From assembly GCF_000725495.1 (NCBI RefSeq), contig NZ_JNZD01000005.1:496001-560000 (forward strand): a stretch of DNA of 64,000 nucleotides, written 5' to 3'. The notes under the pieces are model-generated. The model saw only the letters and a list, made by a program, of their open reading frames with translations, did not search any database and was not told the DNA's origin. The translations under genes were made by a program, and so were the position numbers. Below, piece by piece: positions 56,474-64,000 of this stretch; the stretch's first letter is position 1, and each line of letters begins with the position of its first letter. Origin of the DNA: Streptomyces aureus. Its GTDB lineage: Bacteria > Actinomycetota > Actinomycetes > Streptomycetales > Streptomycetaceae.

Positions 56474-56518
56474 AGGCTAGGGAGAACACGATCCCGGCCA
56501 CAAGAGGTCTACACCAGT
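56474..56518 (-). promoter_or_regulatory. promoter with DasR-like box (dre)
   Basis: Minus-strand -35 TTGTGG (56498-56503) and -10 TAGCCT (56474-56479), 18-bp spacing, with AGAGGTCTACACCAGT (56503-56518) abutting the -35. The box is one of the dre family seen before nagE1 and nagE2. It points toward the degenerate region and the hexosaminidase. Confidence 0.78.
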
Positions 56519-56647
56519 CTGTGATCACGGACCCTGTGAAAAGCGGTGCCCGCTCCGCGCACGACACGGCCGCGGCGCCCCTCTCCGGGGGCGTCGCGGC
56601 CGTGTTCGGTCTGCGCGGCCTGCCGCGCCGGGGACTCGGTCCCGGCG

Positions 56648-56944
56648 CTACTTCTTGTCGCCGCTCTTGCCCTGGTCGCCGCCGGCGCCCATGGACTCGA
56701 AGATCTCCTTGCACATGGGACACACGGGGTACTTCTTCGGGTCACGGCCCGGCACCCACACCTTGCCGCACAGCGCCACCACGGGCGTGCCGTCCAGCGC
56801 GCTCGCCATGATCTTGTCCTTCTGGACGTAATGGGCGAAGCGCTCGTGGTCCCCGTCGCCGTGCGACACCTGCGGCGTCGGCTCCACGAGGGTCCCCGTC
56901 CCCGTGCCTCGCTGGGGCTGGGTCTCAGGCTCAAGAGTGCTCAT
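56648..56944 (-). CDS. DUF3039 protein
   Basis: 98 residues. Core FAHYVQKDKIMASALDGTPV and LCGKVWVPGRDPKKYPVCPM with Cys pairs that may bind zinc. The family is actinobacterial and often sits near murA and yqgE. Start ATG 56944 without an evident ribosome site, possibly leaderless. Function unknown. It probably forms a unit with the YqgE gene on the same strand, 87 bp apart. Confidence 0.85.
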   Translation of the reverse strand: MSTLEPETQPQRGTGTGTLVEPTPQVSHGDGDHERFAHYVQKDKIMASALDGTPVVALCGKVWVPGRDPKKYPVCPMCKEIFESMGAGGDQGKSGDKK

Positions 56945-57031
56945 GAACCCAAGGGTACTGGGGCTCGGACCCATCAGATGAGGGAAGGGGCACGCACCCC
57001 CGGCACGCACCCCCGAGGGCGCGTGACCCGG

Positions 57032-57613
57032 TCAGTTGAGGGAGGGGTCGTCCGGGTACGTGGCGACCATCGCCAGCTCGCTGCGCTGGCGGCGCAGGAC
57101 CTCGCGCCACAGGCGTTCCGGTGCCGGGGAGGAGACGTCCCCGGGCTCGGACTCGACGACGTACCAGGCGCCGTCGACCAGTTCGTTCTCCAGCTGACCC
57201 GGCCCCCAGCCGGCGTATCCGGCGAAGATGCGCAGGGAGCCGAGGGCGGAGGCGAGCAGCTCGGGCGGGGCCTCCAGGTCCACCAGACCGATCGCGCCGT
57301 GCACCCGGCGCCAGCCGAGCGGCGCGCGCTCCCCCGCCGTGCCGCCGGGGATGACCGCCACCCCCAGGGCGGAGTCCAGCGAGACCGGGCCGCCCTGGAA
57401 GACGACGCCCGGCTCCCCGGCGAGGCCGGCCCAGTTCTCCAGGATGTCGCCGACGCCCACCGGGGTCGGACGGTTGAGGACGACACCGAGGGAGCCCTCC
57501 TCGTCGTGGTCGAGGAGCAGCACGACCGCGCGGTCGAAGTTCGGGTCCGCCAGGGCGGGCGTGGCCACGAGCAGCCGCCCTGTGAGCGAGGACACCTCGG
57601 TCATGCCAGACAT
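57032..57613 (-). CDS. YqgE/AlgH family protein (UPF0301)
   Basis: 193 residues. TGRLLVATPALADPNFDRAV at the N-terminus, LLLDHDEEGSLGVVLNRPTP, FQGGPVSLDSALGVAVI and GYAGWGPGQLENEL are the family signatures. Function not settled; often near murA or redox genes. ATG 57613 (MSGMTEV) is used; ATG 57604 is also possible. Confidence 0.93.
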   Translation of the reverse strand: MSGMTEVSSLTGRLLVATPALADPNFDRAVVLLLDHDEEGSLGVVLNRPTPVGVGDILENWAGLAGEPGVVFQGGPVSLDSALGVAVIPGGTAGERAPLGWRRVHGAIGLVDLEAPPELLASALGSLRIFAGYAGWGPGQLENELVDGAWYVVESEPGDVSSPAPERLWREVLRRQRSELAMVATYPDDPSLN

Positions 57614-57683
57614 GATCCCGCACATTCCCTTCATGTGGGGAGCCAATGCGCGTACGGGAGTGAATGCAGCTCAGGGCGCAACG

Positions 57684-57713
57684 AAGCGTTGCCCGCGCAC
57701 ACGGGCAACGCTT
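57684..57713. promoter_or_regulatory. strong hairpin between yqgE-type gene and murA
   Basis: Perfect 12-bp arms AAGCGTTGCCCG / CGGGCAACGCTT with a 6-nt loop, located between two divergent genes and about 170 bp upstream of murA. No gene end is nearby, so it is not an ordinary terminator; an operator or mRNA leader element is possible. Confidence 0.6.
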
Positions 57714-57885
57714 ACCCCGCGTGCCCGGTCCGGAACGGGTCGTGTTGTGGCCAAGCTATGACGCAGCTGAGTCCTGCTCGGGCTTACTGCACCGGGGTGG
57801 GCGGCCATTACCCTTGCTGTTCGGCTCCCGTACGACCGGCCTGCCGACGACCCACGCCTGCCCAACTCATCGGAACGCGAGATAC

Positions 57886-59226
57886 ATGACCGTCAACGAC
57901 GATGTCCTGCTTGTCCATGGCGGAACCCCGCTTGAGGGCGAGATCCGTGTCCGCGGTGCGAAGAACCTCGTACCGAAGGCCATGGTCGCCGCCCTGCTGG
58001 GCAGTGGACCGAGCCGGCTGCGCAATGTCCCCGACATCCGCGACGTACGTGTCGTACGCGGACTCCTGCAGTTGCACGGTGTGACCGTACGCCCGGGTGA
58101 GGAGCCCGGTGAGCTGATCCTCGATCCCTCGCACGTCGAGAGCGCGAACGTCGCCGACATCGATGCCCACGCGGGCTCGTCGCGCATCCCGATCCTCTTC
58201 TGCGGCCCGCTGCTGCACCGTCTGGGCCACGCGTTCATCCCGGGCCTCGGCGGCTGCGACATCGGCGGCCGGCCGATCGACTTCCACTTCGAGGTGCTGC
58301 GGCAGTTCGGTGCGAAGATCGAGAAGCGGGAGGACGGCCAGTACCTGGAGGCCCCGCAGCGTCTGCGCGGCACCAAGATCCAGCTCCCGTACCCGTCCGT
58401 GGGCGCGACCGAGCAGGTGCTGCTGACCGCCGTCCTGGCGGAGGGCGTCACGGAGCTCTCGAACGCGGCCGTGGAGCCGGAGATCGAGGACCTGATCTGC
58501 GTCCTGCAGAAGATGGGCGCCATCATCGCGATGGACACCGACCGGACGATCCGCATCACCGGTGTGGACTCGCTCGGCGGTTACACCCACGCGGCCCTCC
58601 CGGACCGCCTGGAGGCCGCCTCCTGGGCCTCCGCGGCGCTGGCGACCGAGGGGAACATCTACGTCCGCGGCGCCCAGCAGCGGTCGATGATGACGTTCCT
58701 GAACACCTACCGCAAGGTCGGCGGTGCCTTCGAGATCGACGACGAGGGCATCCGCTTCTGGCACCCGGGCTCGCAGCTCAAGTCCATCGCGCTCGAGACG
58801 GACGTCCACCCCGGCTTCCAGACGGACTGGCAGCAGCCGCTGGTCGTGGCCCTGACGCAGGCCACGGGCCTGTCGATCATCCACGAGACGGTGTACGAGT
58901 CCCGGCTGGGCTTCACGTCCGCGCTGAACCAGATGGGCGCGCACATCCAGCTCTACCGCGAGTGCCTCGGCGGCTCGAACTGCCGCTTCGGCCAGCGCAA
59001 CTTCCTGCACTCCGCGGTCGTTTCGGGCCCGACGAAGCTGCAGGGCGCCGACCTGGTCATCCCCGACCTGCGCGGCGGCTTCTCGTACCTGATCGCGGCG
59101 CTGGCGGCCCAGGGCACGTCCCGCGTCCACGGCATCGACCTGATCAACCGCGGCTACGAGAACTTCATGGACAAGCTGATCGCCCTCGGTGCGAAGGTCG
59201 AACTCCCGGGCAAGGCGCTCGGCTGA
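57886..59226 (+). CDS. murA: UDP-N-acetylglucosamine 1-carboxyvinyltransferase
   Basis: 446 residues. First committed step of peptidoglycan synthesis: transfers enolpyruvate from PEP to UDP-GlcNAc. Catalytic cysteine C124 in GLGGCDIGGRPIDFH is the fosfomycin target; GAKNLVPKAMVAALL near residue 25 binds substrate; RSMMTFLNTYRKVGG and FSYLIAALAAQGTSRVHGID are conserved. ATG 57886 matches the family start; the frame from 57664 adds unrelated residues. Having Cys, the enzyme should be fosfomycin-sensitive by this residue (family knowledge). Confidence 0.96.
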   Translation: MTVNDDVLLVHGGTPLEGEIRVRGAKNLVPKAMVAALLGSGPSRLRNVPDIRDVRVVRGLLQLHGVTVRPGEEPGELILDPSHVESANVADIDAHAGSSRIPILFCGPLLHRLGHAFIPGLGGCDIGGRPIDFHFEVLRQFGAKIEKREDGQYLEAPQRLRGTKIQLPYPSVGATEQVLLTAVLAEGVTELSNAAVEPEIEDLICVLQKMGAIIAMDTDRTIRITGVDSLGGYTHAALPDRLEAASWASAALATEGNIYVRGAQQRSMMTFLNTYRKVGGAFEIDDEGIRFWHPGSQLKSIALETDVHPGFQTDWQQPLVVALTQATGLSIIHETVYESRLGFTSALNQMGAHIQLYRECLGGSNCRFGQRNFLHSAVVSGPTKLQGADLVIPDLRGGFSYLIAALAAQGTSRVHGIDLINRGYENFMDKLIALGAKVELPGKALG

Positions 59227-59327
59227 CCCGAGCCCCTGCGACCCACCCCGGCCGGCTGTTCCCCCGGCCGGGGGTCCGGGGGTTGTCCCCCGGACCGGCA
59301 GCTCCGGCGGAGCCCGTGTGCACGACG

Positions 59328-59360
59328 ATGGGGCGGCCCCCCTGAAAGGGGCCGCCCCAT
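59328..59360. terminator. bidirectional terminator between murA and hup
   Basis: ATGGGGCGGCCCC and GGGGCCGCCCCAT around CCTGAAA, about 100 bp after murA and 65 bp beyond the end of hup. Confidence 0.9.
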
Positions 59361-59424
59361 TGGCGTTGCTGGGCCTGGTACGCCTCCCGCGTCCCGCGTC
59401 CGAGGGGACGTACCGGCGCCGCGA

Positions 59425-59706
59425 CTAGTTGCCCTTGGCGGCTTCCTTGAGCTTGCTGCCCGCGGAGACCTTCACGCTGAAGCCGGCCGGGATCTGGATC
59501 GGGTCGCCGGTCTGCGGGTTGCGCGCGGTGCGAGCGGCACGGTGGGTGCGCTCGAAGGTCAGGAAGCCGGGGATGGTCACCTTCTCGTCGCCCTTGGCGA
59601 CGATCTCGCCGACGGTCTCGGCGAAAGCGGCCAGAACGGCGTCGGCGTCCTTGCGGGTCACCTCGGCGCGGTCGGCCAGCGCGGCCACCAGCTCACTGCG
59701 GTTCAT
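59425..59706 (-). CDS. hup: HU family DNA-binding protein
   Basis: 93 residues. MNRSELVAALADRAEVTRKD start, TIPGFLTFERTHRAARTARN with the DNA-binding beta-arm NPQTGDPIQIPAG, and SVKVSAGSKLKEAAKG. Nucleoid-associated HupA type (short, without the lysine-rich tail of HupS). ATG 59706 with GGGAG 7 nt upstream. Monocistronic. Confidence 0.97.
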   Translation of the reverse strand: MNRSELVAALADRAEVTRKDADAVLAAFAETVGEIVAKGDEKVTIPGFLTFERTHRAARTARNPQTGDPIQIPAGFSVKVSAGSKLKEAAKGN

Positions 59707-60080
59707 GTTGTTACTCCCGTGTTCTTCTTGCTGTTGAGGCGTGCCACGCGGCGGAGCCGCATATCGGGCACAGTGAAGCCGATGCTGCCAGGGACCTCGG
59801 TCGGCTCCCGGACCCGGGTCCGTAGCCAGACCGTCGCGCCCGAAGACGCATCCTGCCCCCACCTGCGGCGGGAAAGCCAATCCGGCACCCCTGGGAGTCA
59901 CACGAACACCCTTGGGGGTCACACGAAGAGGCCCCTGCGAGGCCTGAACCTGGCCGCCACCCTAGAGGCGGCCACTGGCCCCGCGTTCCGCGACGCGCCG
60001 GGGTCCGGGCGGTCGTGGCGCCCGTCACAGGCGCCACGAAGGCCGGTACGGCACGGACTCGCGGCCCGGCTCGACCCGTG
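59707..60080. promoter_or_regulatory. 374-bp region between malic enzyme and hup with 21-bp repeat
   Basis: Contains two adjacent 21-bp units, CACCCCTGGGAGTCACACGA and CACCCTTGGGGGTCACACGA plus one base (59886-59927), 180-220 bp upstream of hup. No gene is visible. The hup promoter should lie here. Confidence 0.55.
60014..60038 (-). terminator. terminator of the malic enzyme gene
   Basis: CGTGGCGCC and GGCGCCACG with a 7-nt loop, 43 bp beyond the stop codon. Confidence 0.78.
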
Positions 60081-61514
60081 CTACGCGCTCGTGTTGGCCG
60101 CGTCGCCCGCCCCGGCGGCCTTCGCCGCGTCGCGCACCGCTCCGGCGACCGCGCCCGCGACCTTGTCGTTGAAGACGCTGGGGATGATGTAGTTCGGGTT
60201 GAGCTCGTCCTCGGTCACCACGTTCGCGAGCGCGGCTGCGGCGGCGAGCATCATGTCCGTGTTGACGGTACGCGACTGTGCGTCCAGGAGGCCACGGAAG
60301 ACGCCCGGGAACACCAGGACGTTGTTGATCTGGTTGGGGAAGTCGGAGCGGCCGGTGGCGACAACTGCCGCGGTCTGGCGGGCGATTGCCGGGTCGACCT
60401 CGGGGTCGGGGTTCGCGAGCGCGAACACGATGGCGTCGTCGGCCATCGAGGCCACGTCGTCGCCGTCGATGACGTTCGGGGCGGAGACACCGATGAAGAC
60501 GTCGGCGCCCTGCACGGCCTCCTTCAACGTGCCCGTGAGGCCTTCGAGGTTGGTGTTGTCGGCGATCCAGCGCAGCGGGGAGTCCGCTGCGGCGTCGACG
60601 AGGTCGGCGCGGTCCGCGTGCACGACGCCGTGGATGTCGGCGACGACGGCGTGCTTCACGCCCGCGGCGATCAGCAGTTTGAGGATGGCCGTACCGGCCG
60701 CTCCCGCACCGGACATGACGACCCTGATGTCGCCGATCTCCTTGCCCGCGACGCGAAGTGCGTTGGTCAGGGCGGCGAGGACGACGATCGCGGTGCCGTG
60801 CTGGTCGTCGTGGAAGACGGGGATGTCGAGGGCCTCGCGCAGCCGGGCCTCGATCTCGAAGCAGCGCGGCGCGGAGATGTCCTCCAGGTTGATGCCCGCG
60901 AAGCCGGGGGCGATCGCCTTCACGATCTCGACGATCGCGTCGGTGTCCTGGGTGTCCAGGCACAGCGGCCAGGCGTCGATGCCGGCGAAGCGCTTGAAGA
61001 GGGCCGCCTTGCCCTCCATGACGGGCAGCGCGGCCTTCGGGCCGATGTTGCCGAGACCGAGGACGGCGGAGCCGTCCGTCACGACCGCAACGGAATTGCG
61101 CTTGATGGTGAGGCGCCGGGCGTCCTCGGGGTTCTCGGCGATCGCCATGCACACCCGGGCCACACCCGGGGTGTAGATCATGGACAGGTCGTCACGGTTG
61201 CGGATCGGGTGCTTGGACTGCATCTCGATCTTGCCGCCGAGGTGCATGAGGAACGTACGGTCGGAGACCTTGCCGAGGGTCACGCCCTCGATCTGCCGCA
61301 GCTGCTCGACGATCTCGTCCGCGTGGGAGGTGGAGGTCGCCGCGATGGTGACGTCGATCCGGAGCTTCTCGTGGCCCGAGGCGGTCACGTCGAGGCCGGT
61401 CACCGAGCCTCCGCTGGACTCCACGGCCGTGGTGAGCTGGGAGACCGCGGTTCCGCTCGCGGGCACCTCCAGCCGGACCGTCATCGAGTAGGAGACGCTG
61501 GGCGCCGTTGCCAT
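60081..61514 (-). CDS. NAD(P)-dependent malic enzyme with N-terminal ACT domain
   Basis: 477 residues. Residues 1-85 look like an ACT regulatory domain (YSMTVRLEVPASGTAVSQLT). The catalytic part has YTPGVARVCMAIAEN, VAVVTDGSAVLGLGNIG and the metal/substrate motif FEIEARLREALDIPVFHDDQ, then the dinucleotide fold VVMSGAGAAGTAILKLL. Decarboxylates malate to pyruvate, supplying NADPH or anaplerotic flux. ATG 61514 with AGGAAG 6 nt upstream. The ACT domain suggests allosteric control by a small ligand. Confidence 0.94.
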   Translation of the reverse strand: MATAPSVSYSMTVRLEVPASGTAVSQLTTAVESSGGSVTGLDVTASGHEKLRIDVTIAATSTSHADEIVEQLRQIEGVTLGKVSDRTFLMHLGGKIEMQSKHPIRNRDDLSMIYTPGVARVCMAIAENPEDARRLTIKRNSVAVVTDGSAVLGLGNIGPKAALPVMEGKAALFKRFAGIDAWPLCLDTQDTDAIVEIVKAIAPGFAGINLEDISAPRCFEIEARLREALDIPVFHDDQHGTAIVVLAALTNALRVAGKEIGDIRVVMSGAGAAGTAILKLLIAAGVKHAVVADIHGVVHADRADLVDAAADSPLRWIADNTNLEGLTGTLKEAVQGADVFIGVSAPNVIDGDDVASMADDAIVFALANPDPEVDPAIARQTAAVVATGRSDFPNQINNVLVFPGVFRGLLDAQSRTVNTDMMLAAAAALANVVTEDELNPNYIIPSVFNDKVAGAVAGAVRDAAKAAGAGDAANTSA

Positions 61515-61697
61515 GGCCGACTTCCTCTGCTTTTCACCGAGTCACTGCTGTGTGCCGTCCGATCGTCGCACCTACCCCTGAGTACGCGGTAGTCGCCCCG
61601 GATTGCGAACGTTTTGTTCACCGGAGTGCGTGTTTTCGGAAAACGGATTCCACTCTACGAGAGGGACGGGAGCGGCGGAAGAGACCCGGGTCATGAC
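61515..61697. other. malic enzyme upstream region
   Basis: 183 bp between the small RNA terminator and the malic enzyme start. It contains TAGAGT near 61653 on the minus strand, a possible -10, and GTTTTCCGAAAAC near 61640, a short palindrome. No gene seen. Confidence 0.45.
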
Positions 61698-61847
61698 GAA
61701 AGAGGCCCACGTCCGACGACGTGGGCCTCTCCTGTCCTTCGGTGAAGGACGACGTTCAATGACACCGACCCGCCATGCTCGCCTCGCGGCAAGTGGTCGC
61801 TCGTAGCGACGAAGGTTGGGCCCGGGGGCTTGGATCGGGCCGGTGCC
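61698..61847 (-). ncRNA. probable small RNA with own promoter and terminator
   Basis: Promoter: -35 TTGCTC (61876-61881), 16-bp spacer, -10 TACCTT (61854-61859); start near 61847. Hairpins follow: GTCGCT-ACG-AGCGAC, GTCCTTC-ACC-GAAGGAC and a final perfect 13-bp terminator stem AGAGGCCCACGTC / GACGTGGGCCTCT (61701-61730) followed by TTT. In the middle an ATG with GAGG 5 nt upstream opens a six-residue frame (MAGRCH, 61776-61756). About 150 nt. It could be a regulatory RNA, a tiny peptide gene, or an attenuated leader of the malic enzyme. Confidence 0.62.
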
Positions 61848-61965
61848 ACGTCAAAGGTAACAAAGGATTCCCGTGGAGCAATTCCCGTCCGGGGAGATCT
61901 TTTCGGCGGGACGGGACCCGGGCCCGCGGGGGCCGCTTCCCGGGCCCGGTGGAGGACGCGCGGGG

Positions 61966-62100
61966 CGTCCGCCGTCCGGGGGAAGCGACACGGGCCGGTC
62001 CCGCCCGCCGTCCGGGGAAGGTGGCGAGACCGGTCCCGCCCGCCGCCCGGGGAAGGCCGCGGGTCGGGCCCGTGCGTCGCCCGGAAGGCGGCGAGGTCAG
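61966..62100. repeat. approximately 35-bp tandem repeat after helD
   Basis: Four diverged units, aligned on GAAG at 61982, 62017, 62052 and 62084, most with CGCCGTCCGGGGAAGG and a following GGTCCCGCC. The last overlaps the stop region of helD. Confidence 0.7.
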
Positions 62101-64000
62101 TCGCGCAGGAGGTCGGGCACCCCGTCCGCGTCGGGCTCGTCCCGCTCGCTGGAGACGACCGTCAGCTGCTGTGTGGCCCGGGTCAGGGCGACGTACAGCA
62201 CCCGCAGTCCGGCGGGCGACTCGTCGGCGATCTCCGCGGGCGACACGACCACCGTCGCGTCGTACTCCAGGCCCTTGGCCTCCAGGCTTCCGAGGGCCAC
62301 CACGCGGTCCCCGAGCCCGGCGAGCCAGCGGGCGGCCTCCTCGCGCCGGTTCATGGCGACGACGACGCCCACGGTGCCGTCGACCCGGTCGAGGAGGTGG
62401 GCCGCCTCGGCGCGCACGGTCTCGGCGAGGGAGTCCCGGACGACCGCGAAGCGGGGCTCGACGCCGGTGGACCGCACGGCGGACGGCGACTCCGAGCCCG
62501 GCATGGCGAGGGCGAGGACCTTGGCGGCCAGCTCGGCGATCTCCGCCGGGTTGCGGTAGTTCACGGTGAGGGTGAAGCGGCGCCGGGGGCGGGTACCGAG
62601 CGCCTCGTCCCGGGACTCGGCCGCCTCGTCCGGGTCGGACCAGGAGGACTGGGCCGGGTCGCCGACGACGGTCCAGGTGGCGTGCCGGCCGCGCCGGCCC
62701 ACCATCCGCCACTGCATGGGCGTGAGGTCCTGCGCCTCGTCGACGATGACGTGCGCGTACTCGGTCCGCTCCTGGGCCAGCCGCTCGGCGCGCTCGCGCT
62801 GCGTCTCCTCGCGCACCGGCATCAGCTCGTCGAGGCCGGTGAGCTGGTCCAGCGGGTCCAGATCACGGCGCTTCCTCGGCCGGGCGGGGGTCCCGACGAT
62901 GGCCTCCAGCTCGTCGAGCATCGCCACGTCGTGCACGGAGAACCCGTCCCGCTTGAGCGAGCGGGCCACCCGGCGGACCTCCCCGGGGTTGAGGATCCGG
63001 CGCGCCCAGCGTCCGAGGCGCCGTTCGTCGGCCATGGCGGTCAGCACCCCGCGCGGGGTCAGCTCCGGCCACCAGGCGTCCAGGAAGGCCGTGAAGCTGT
63101 CCTCGGAGGTGACGTCCTCGTCGAAGGAGGACCGCAGCTCGGCGGCCAGCTCGGGGTCCGAGTGCCGGCTCCCGGCGCCGGACTTCGCCCACAGGGCGTC
63201 GAGCAGCAGTCTGCGGGCCCGCGGGCGCAGCAGGTTGACCGGCGCGGTCCCGCCGAGCGCGTTGTGCTTGATCCGGTCCAGCTCGGGCGCCTCCAGCTCC
63301 AGCCGGCGTCCGAAGGCGACGACCCGCAGCCGGTTGGGAGTGGCCGCGGGGCCGGGCTCGGGCTCGCCGAGTGCGAGCTGGCCGGTGTCGGCGCCGGCCG
63401 GTGCGGCCGGGGTCTCCAGCGCCCCGCGCGCCGCCTTCCGCAGCACTCTCAGCATCCGCGAGGAGCCCTTGGCGCGGGCCACGGCCGGGGAGTCGTAGAG
63501 CGTGGCGGCCACACCGTCGACGAGGGAGCCGATCGCGCGGATCGCGACCTGCCCCTCCTCGCCGAGCGAGGGCAGGACGCCCTCGGTGTAGGCGACGAGC
63601 AGCGGGGTCGGAGAGACGATCAGGATGCCTCCGGCGTAGCGGCGGCGGTCCTGGTACAGGAGGTAGGCGGCCCGGTGCAGGGCGACGGCCGTCTTGCCGG
63701 TGCCGGGGCCGCCCTCGACGTAGGTCACGGAGGCGGCGGGCGCGCGGATCACCAGGTCCTGCTCGGCCTGGATGGAGGCCACGATGTCCCGCATGGTGTG
63801 GCTGCGGGCCTGCCCGAGCGCGGCCATGAGGGCGCCGTCGCCGATGACGGGCAGCTCACGGCCGTCGAGGGAGGCCTTGACCTGCGGGCGCATGAGGTCG
63901 TCCTCGACCCCGAGGACCCGGCGGCCCTTGGAGCGGATGACCCGGCGGCGCACGACCCGGCCGGGGTCGACGGGGGTGGAGCGGTAGAAGGGGGCGGCGG
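62097..64000 (-). CDS. helD: HelD-type UvrD-like helicase (5' end cut off)
   Basis: The visible C-terminal 634 residues of a larger protein whose start lies beyond the right edge. Walker A GGPGTGKTAVALHRAAYLL, DEAQDL in AHVIVDEAQDLTPMQW, and the C-terminal VALTRATQQLTVVSS of UvrD-type SF1 motors. VRRRVIRSKGRRVLGVEDDL and the overall pattern fit HelD/HelR proteins, which recycle stalled RNA polymerase and can protect it from rifampicin-type drugs. Whether this is HelD or the rifamycin-inducible HelR cannot be decided from the visible part. Confidence 0.85.
   Translation of the reverse strand, partial: AAPFYRSTPVDPGRVVRRRVIRSKGRRVLGVEDDLMRPQVKASLDGRELPVIGDGALMAALGQARSHTMRDIVASIQAEQDLVIRAPAASVTYVEGGPGTGKTAVALHRAAYLLYQDRRRYAGGILIVSPTPLLVAYTEGVLPSLGEEGQVAIRAIGSLVDGVAATLYDSPAVARAKGSSRMLRVLRKAARGALETPAAPAGADTGQLALGEPEPGPAATPNRLRVVAFGRRLELEAPELDRIKHNALGGTAPVNLLRPRARRLLLDALWAKSGAGSRHSDPELAAELRSSFDEDVTSEDSFTAFLDAWWPELTPRGVLTAMADERRLGRWARRILNPGEVRRVARSLKRDGFSVHDVAMLDELEAIVGTPARPRKRRDLDPLDQLTGLDELMPVREETQRERAERLAQERTEYAHVIVDEAQDLTPMQWRMVGRRGRHATWTVVGDPAQSSWSDPDEAAESRDEALGTRPRRRFTLTVNYRNPAEIAELAAKVLALAMPGSESPSAVRSTGVEPRFAVVRDSLAETVRAEAAHLLDRVDGTVGVVVAMNRREEAARWLAGLGDRVVALGSLEAKGLEYDATVVVSPAEIADESPAGLRVLYVALTRATQQLTVVSSERDEPDADGVPDLLRD

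Overview
The window is high-GC (about 72%) chromosomal DNA with dense genes, GTG/TTG starts and GC-rich spacers. It carries an SsgA-like sporulation protein, DasR operators (dre) and GlcNAc PTS genes, so it is almost certainly from a Streptomyces chromosome. From memory, not a search, the gene order follows the conserved core of S. coelicolor around ssgG, clpS, murA, hup and helD. I see no insertion sequence, prophage, CRISPR array, rRNA or secondary-metabolite cluster.

Layout. 0-5.8 kb: end of a DUF1707 protein, a three-gene ABC-2 exporter operon and a class A penicillin-binding protein. 5.9-9.4 kb: Bcp peroxiredoxin, DUF3618 and GroES-like proteins, a guanidinium exporter behind a guanidine-III riboswitch, two overlapping HNH-endonuclease genes and an unusual tRNA. 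9.4-15 kb: rdgB, a lipoprotein, rph and the nagF / nagE1 / nagE2 GlcNAc PTS with dre sites. 15-21.5 kb: MBL hydrolase, a membrane-anchored PemK-like protein, the mec - leader peptide - cysO - cysM cysteine module, an amino-acid permease, DUF2017 and clpS. 21.5-34.6 kb: pncB and pncA, a secreted M6 metalloprotease, two RDD proteins, ssgG, an FAD oxidase and a TPR protein. 34.6-47 kb: hppD with a divergent AsnC-type regulator, a four-gene osmoprotectant-type ABC operon, an ArsR-type regulator with an embedded operator, a secreted Lon-like peptidase, an IclR regulator, an SF2 helicase and an MFS transporter. 47-55.4 kb: tRNA-Cys, a SUKH-like protein, a four-gene molybdenum hydroxylase operon and a GH20 hexosaminidase. 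55.4-64 kb: a degenerate stretch with a dre-controlled promoter, DUF3039, YqgE, murA, hup, malic enzyme, a probable small RNA and helD (cut by the right edge).

How genes work together. nagF/nagE1/nagE2, the hexosaminidase and the orphan promoter at 56.5 kb share dre-like boxes, which points to DasR control of aminosugar uptake and breakdown. CysO, CysM and Mec form the protein-thiocarboxylate route to cysteine, with a 33-codon peptide of the HVDLxRxxSAxC leader type in front. pncA and pncB are consecutive steps of NAD salvage. The riboswitch and the exporter form a guanidine detoxification unit.

The most interesting signals are the cysteine leader plus a CysO with a two-residue tail after Gly-Gly; a riboswitch whose aptamer 5' strand is perfectly complementary to the segment just before the Shine-Dalgarno; the HNH pair next to a class I tRNA with a leucine (UAG) anticodon; a small RNA containing a six-residue reading frame; a dead DasR-type operon; and a recurring pattern of gene 3' ends that are tandemly duplicated, stop-codon region included, just downstream of the gene.
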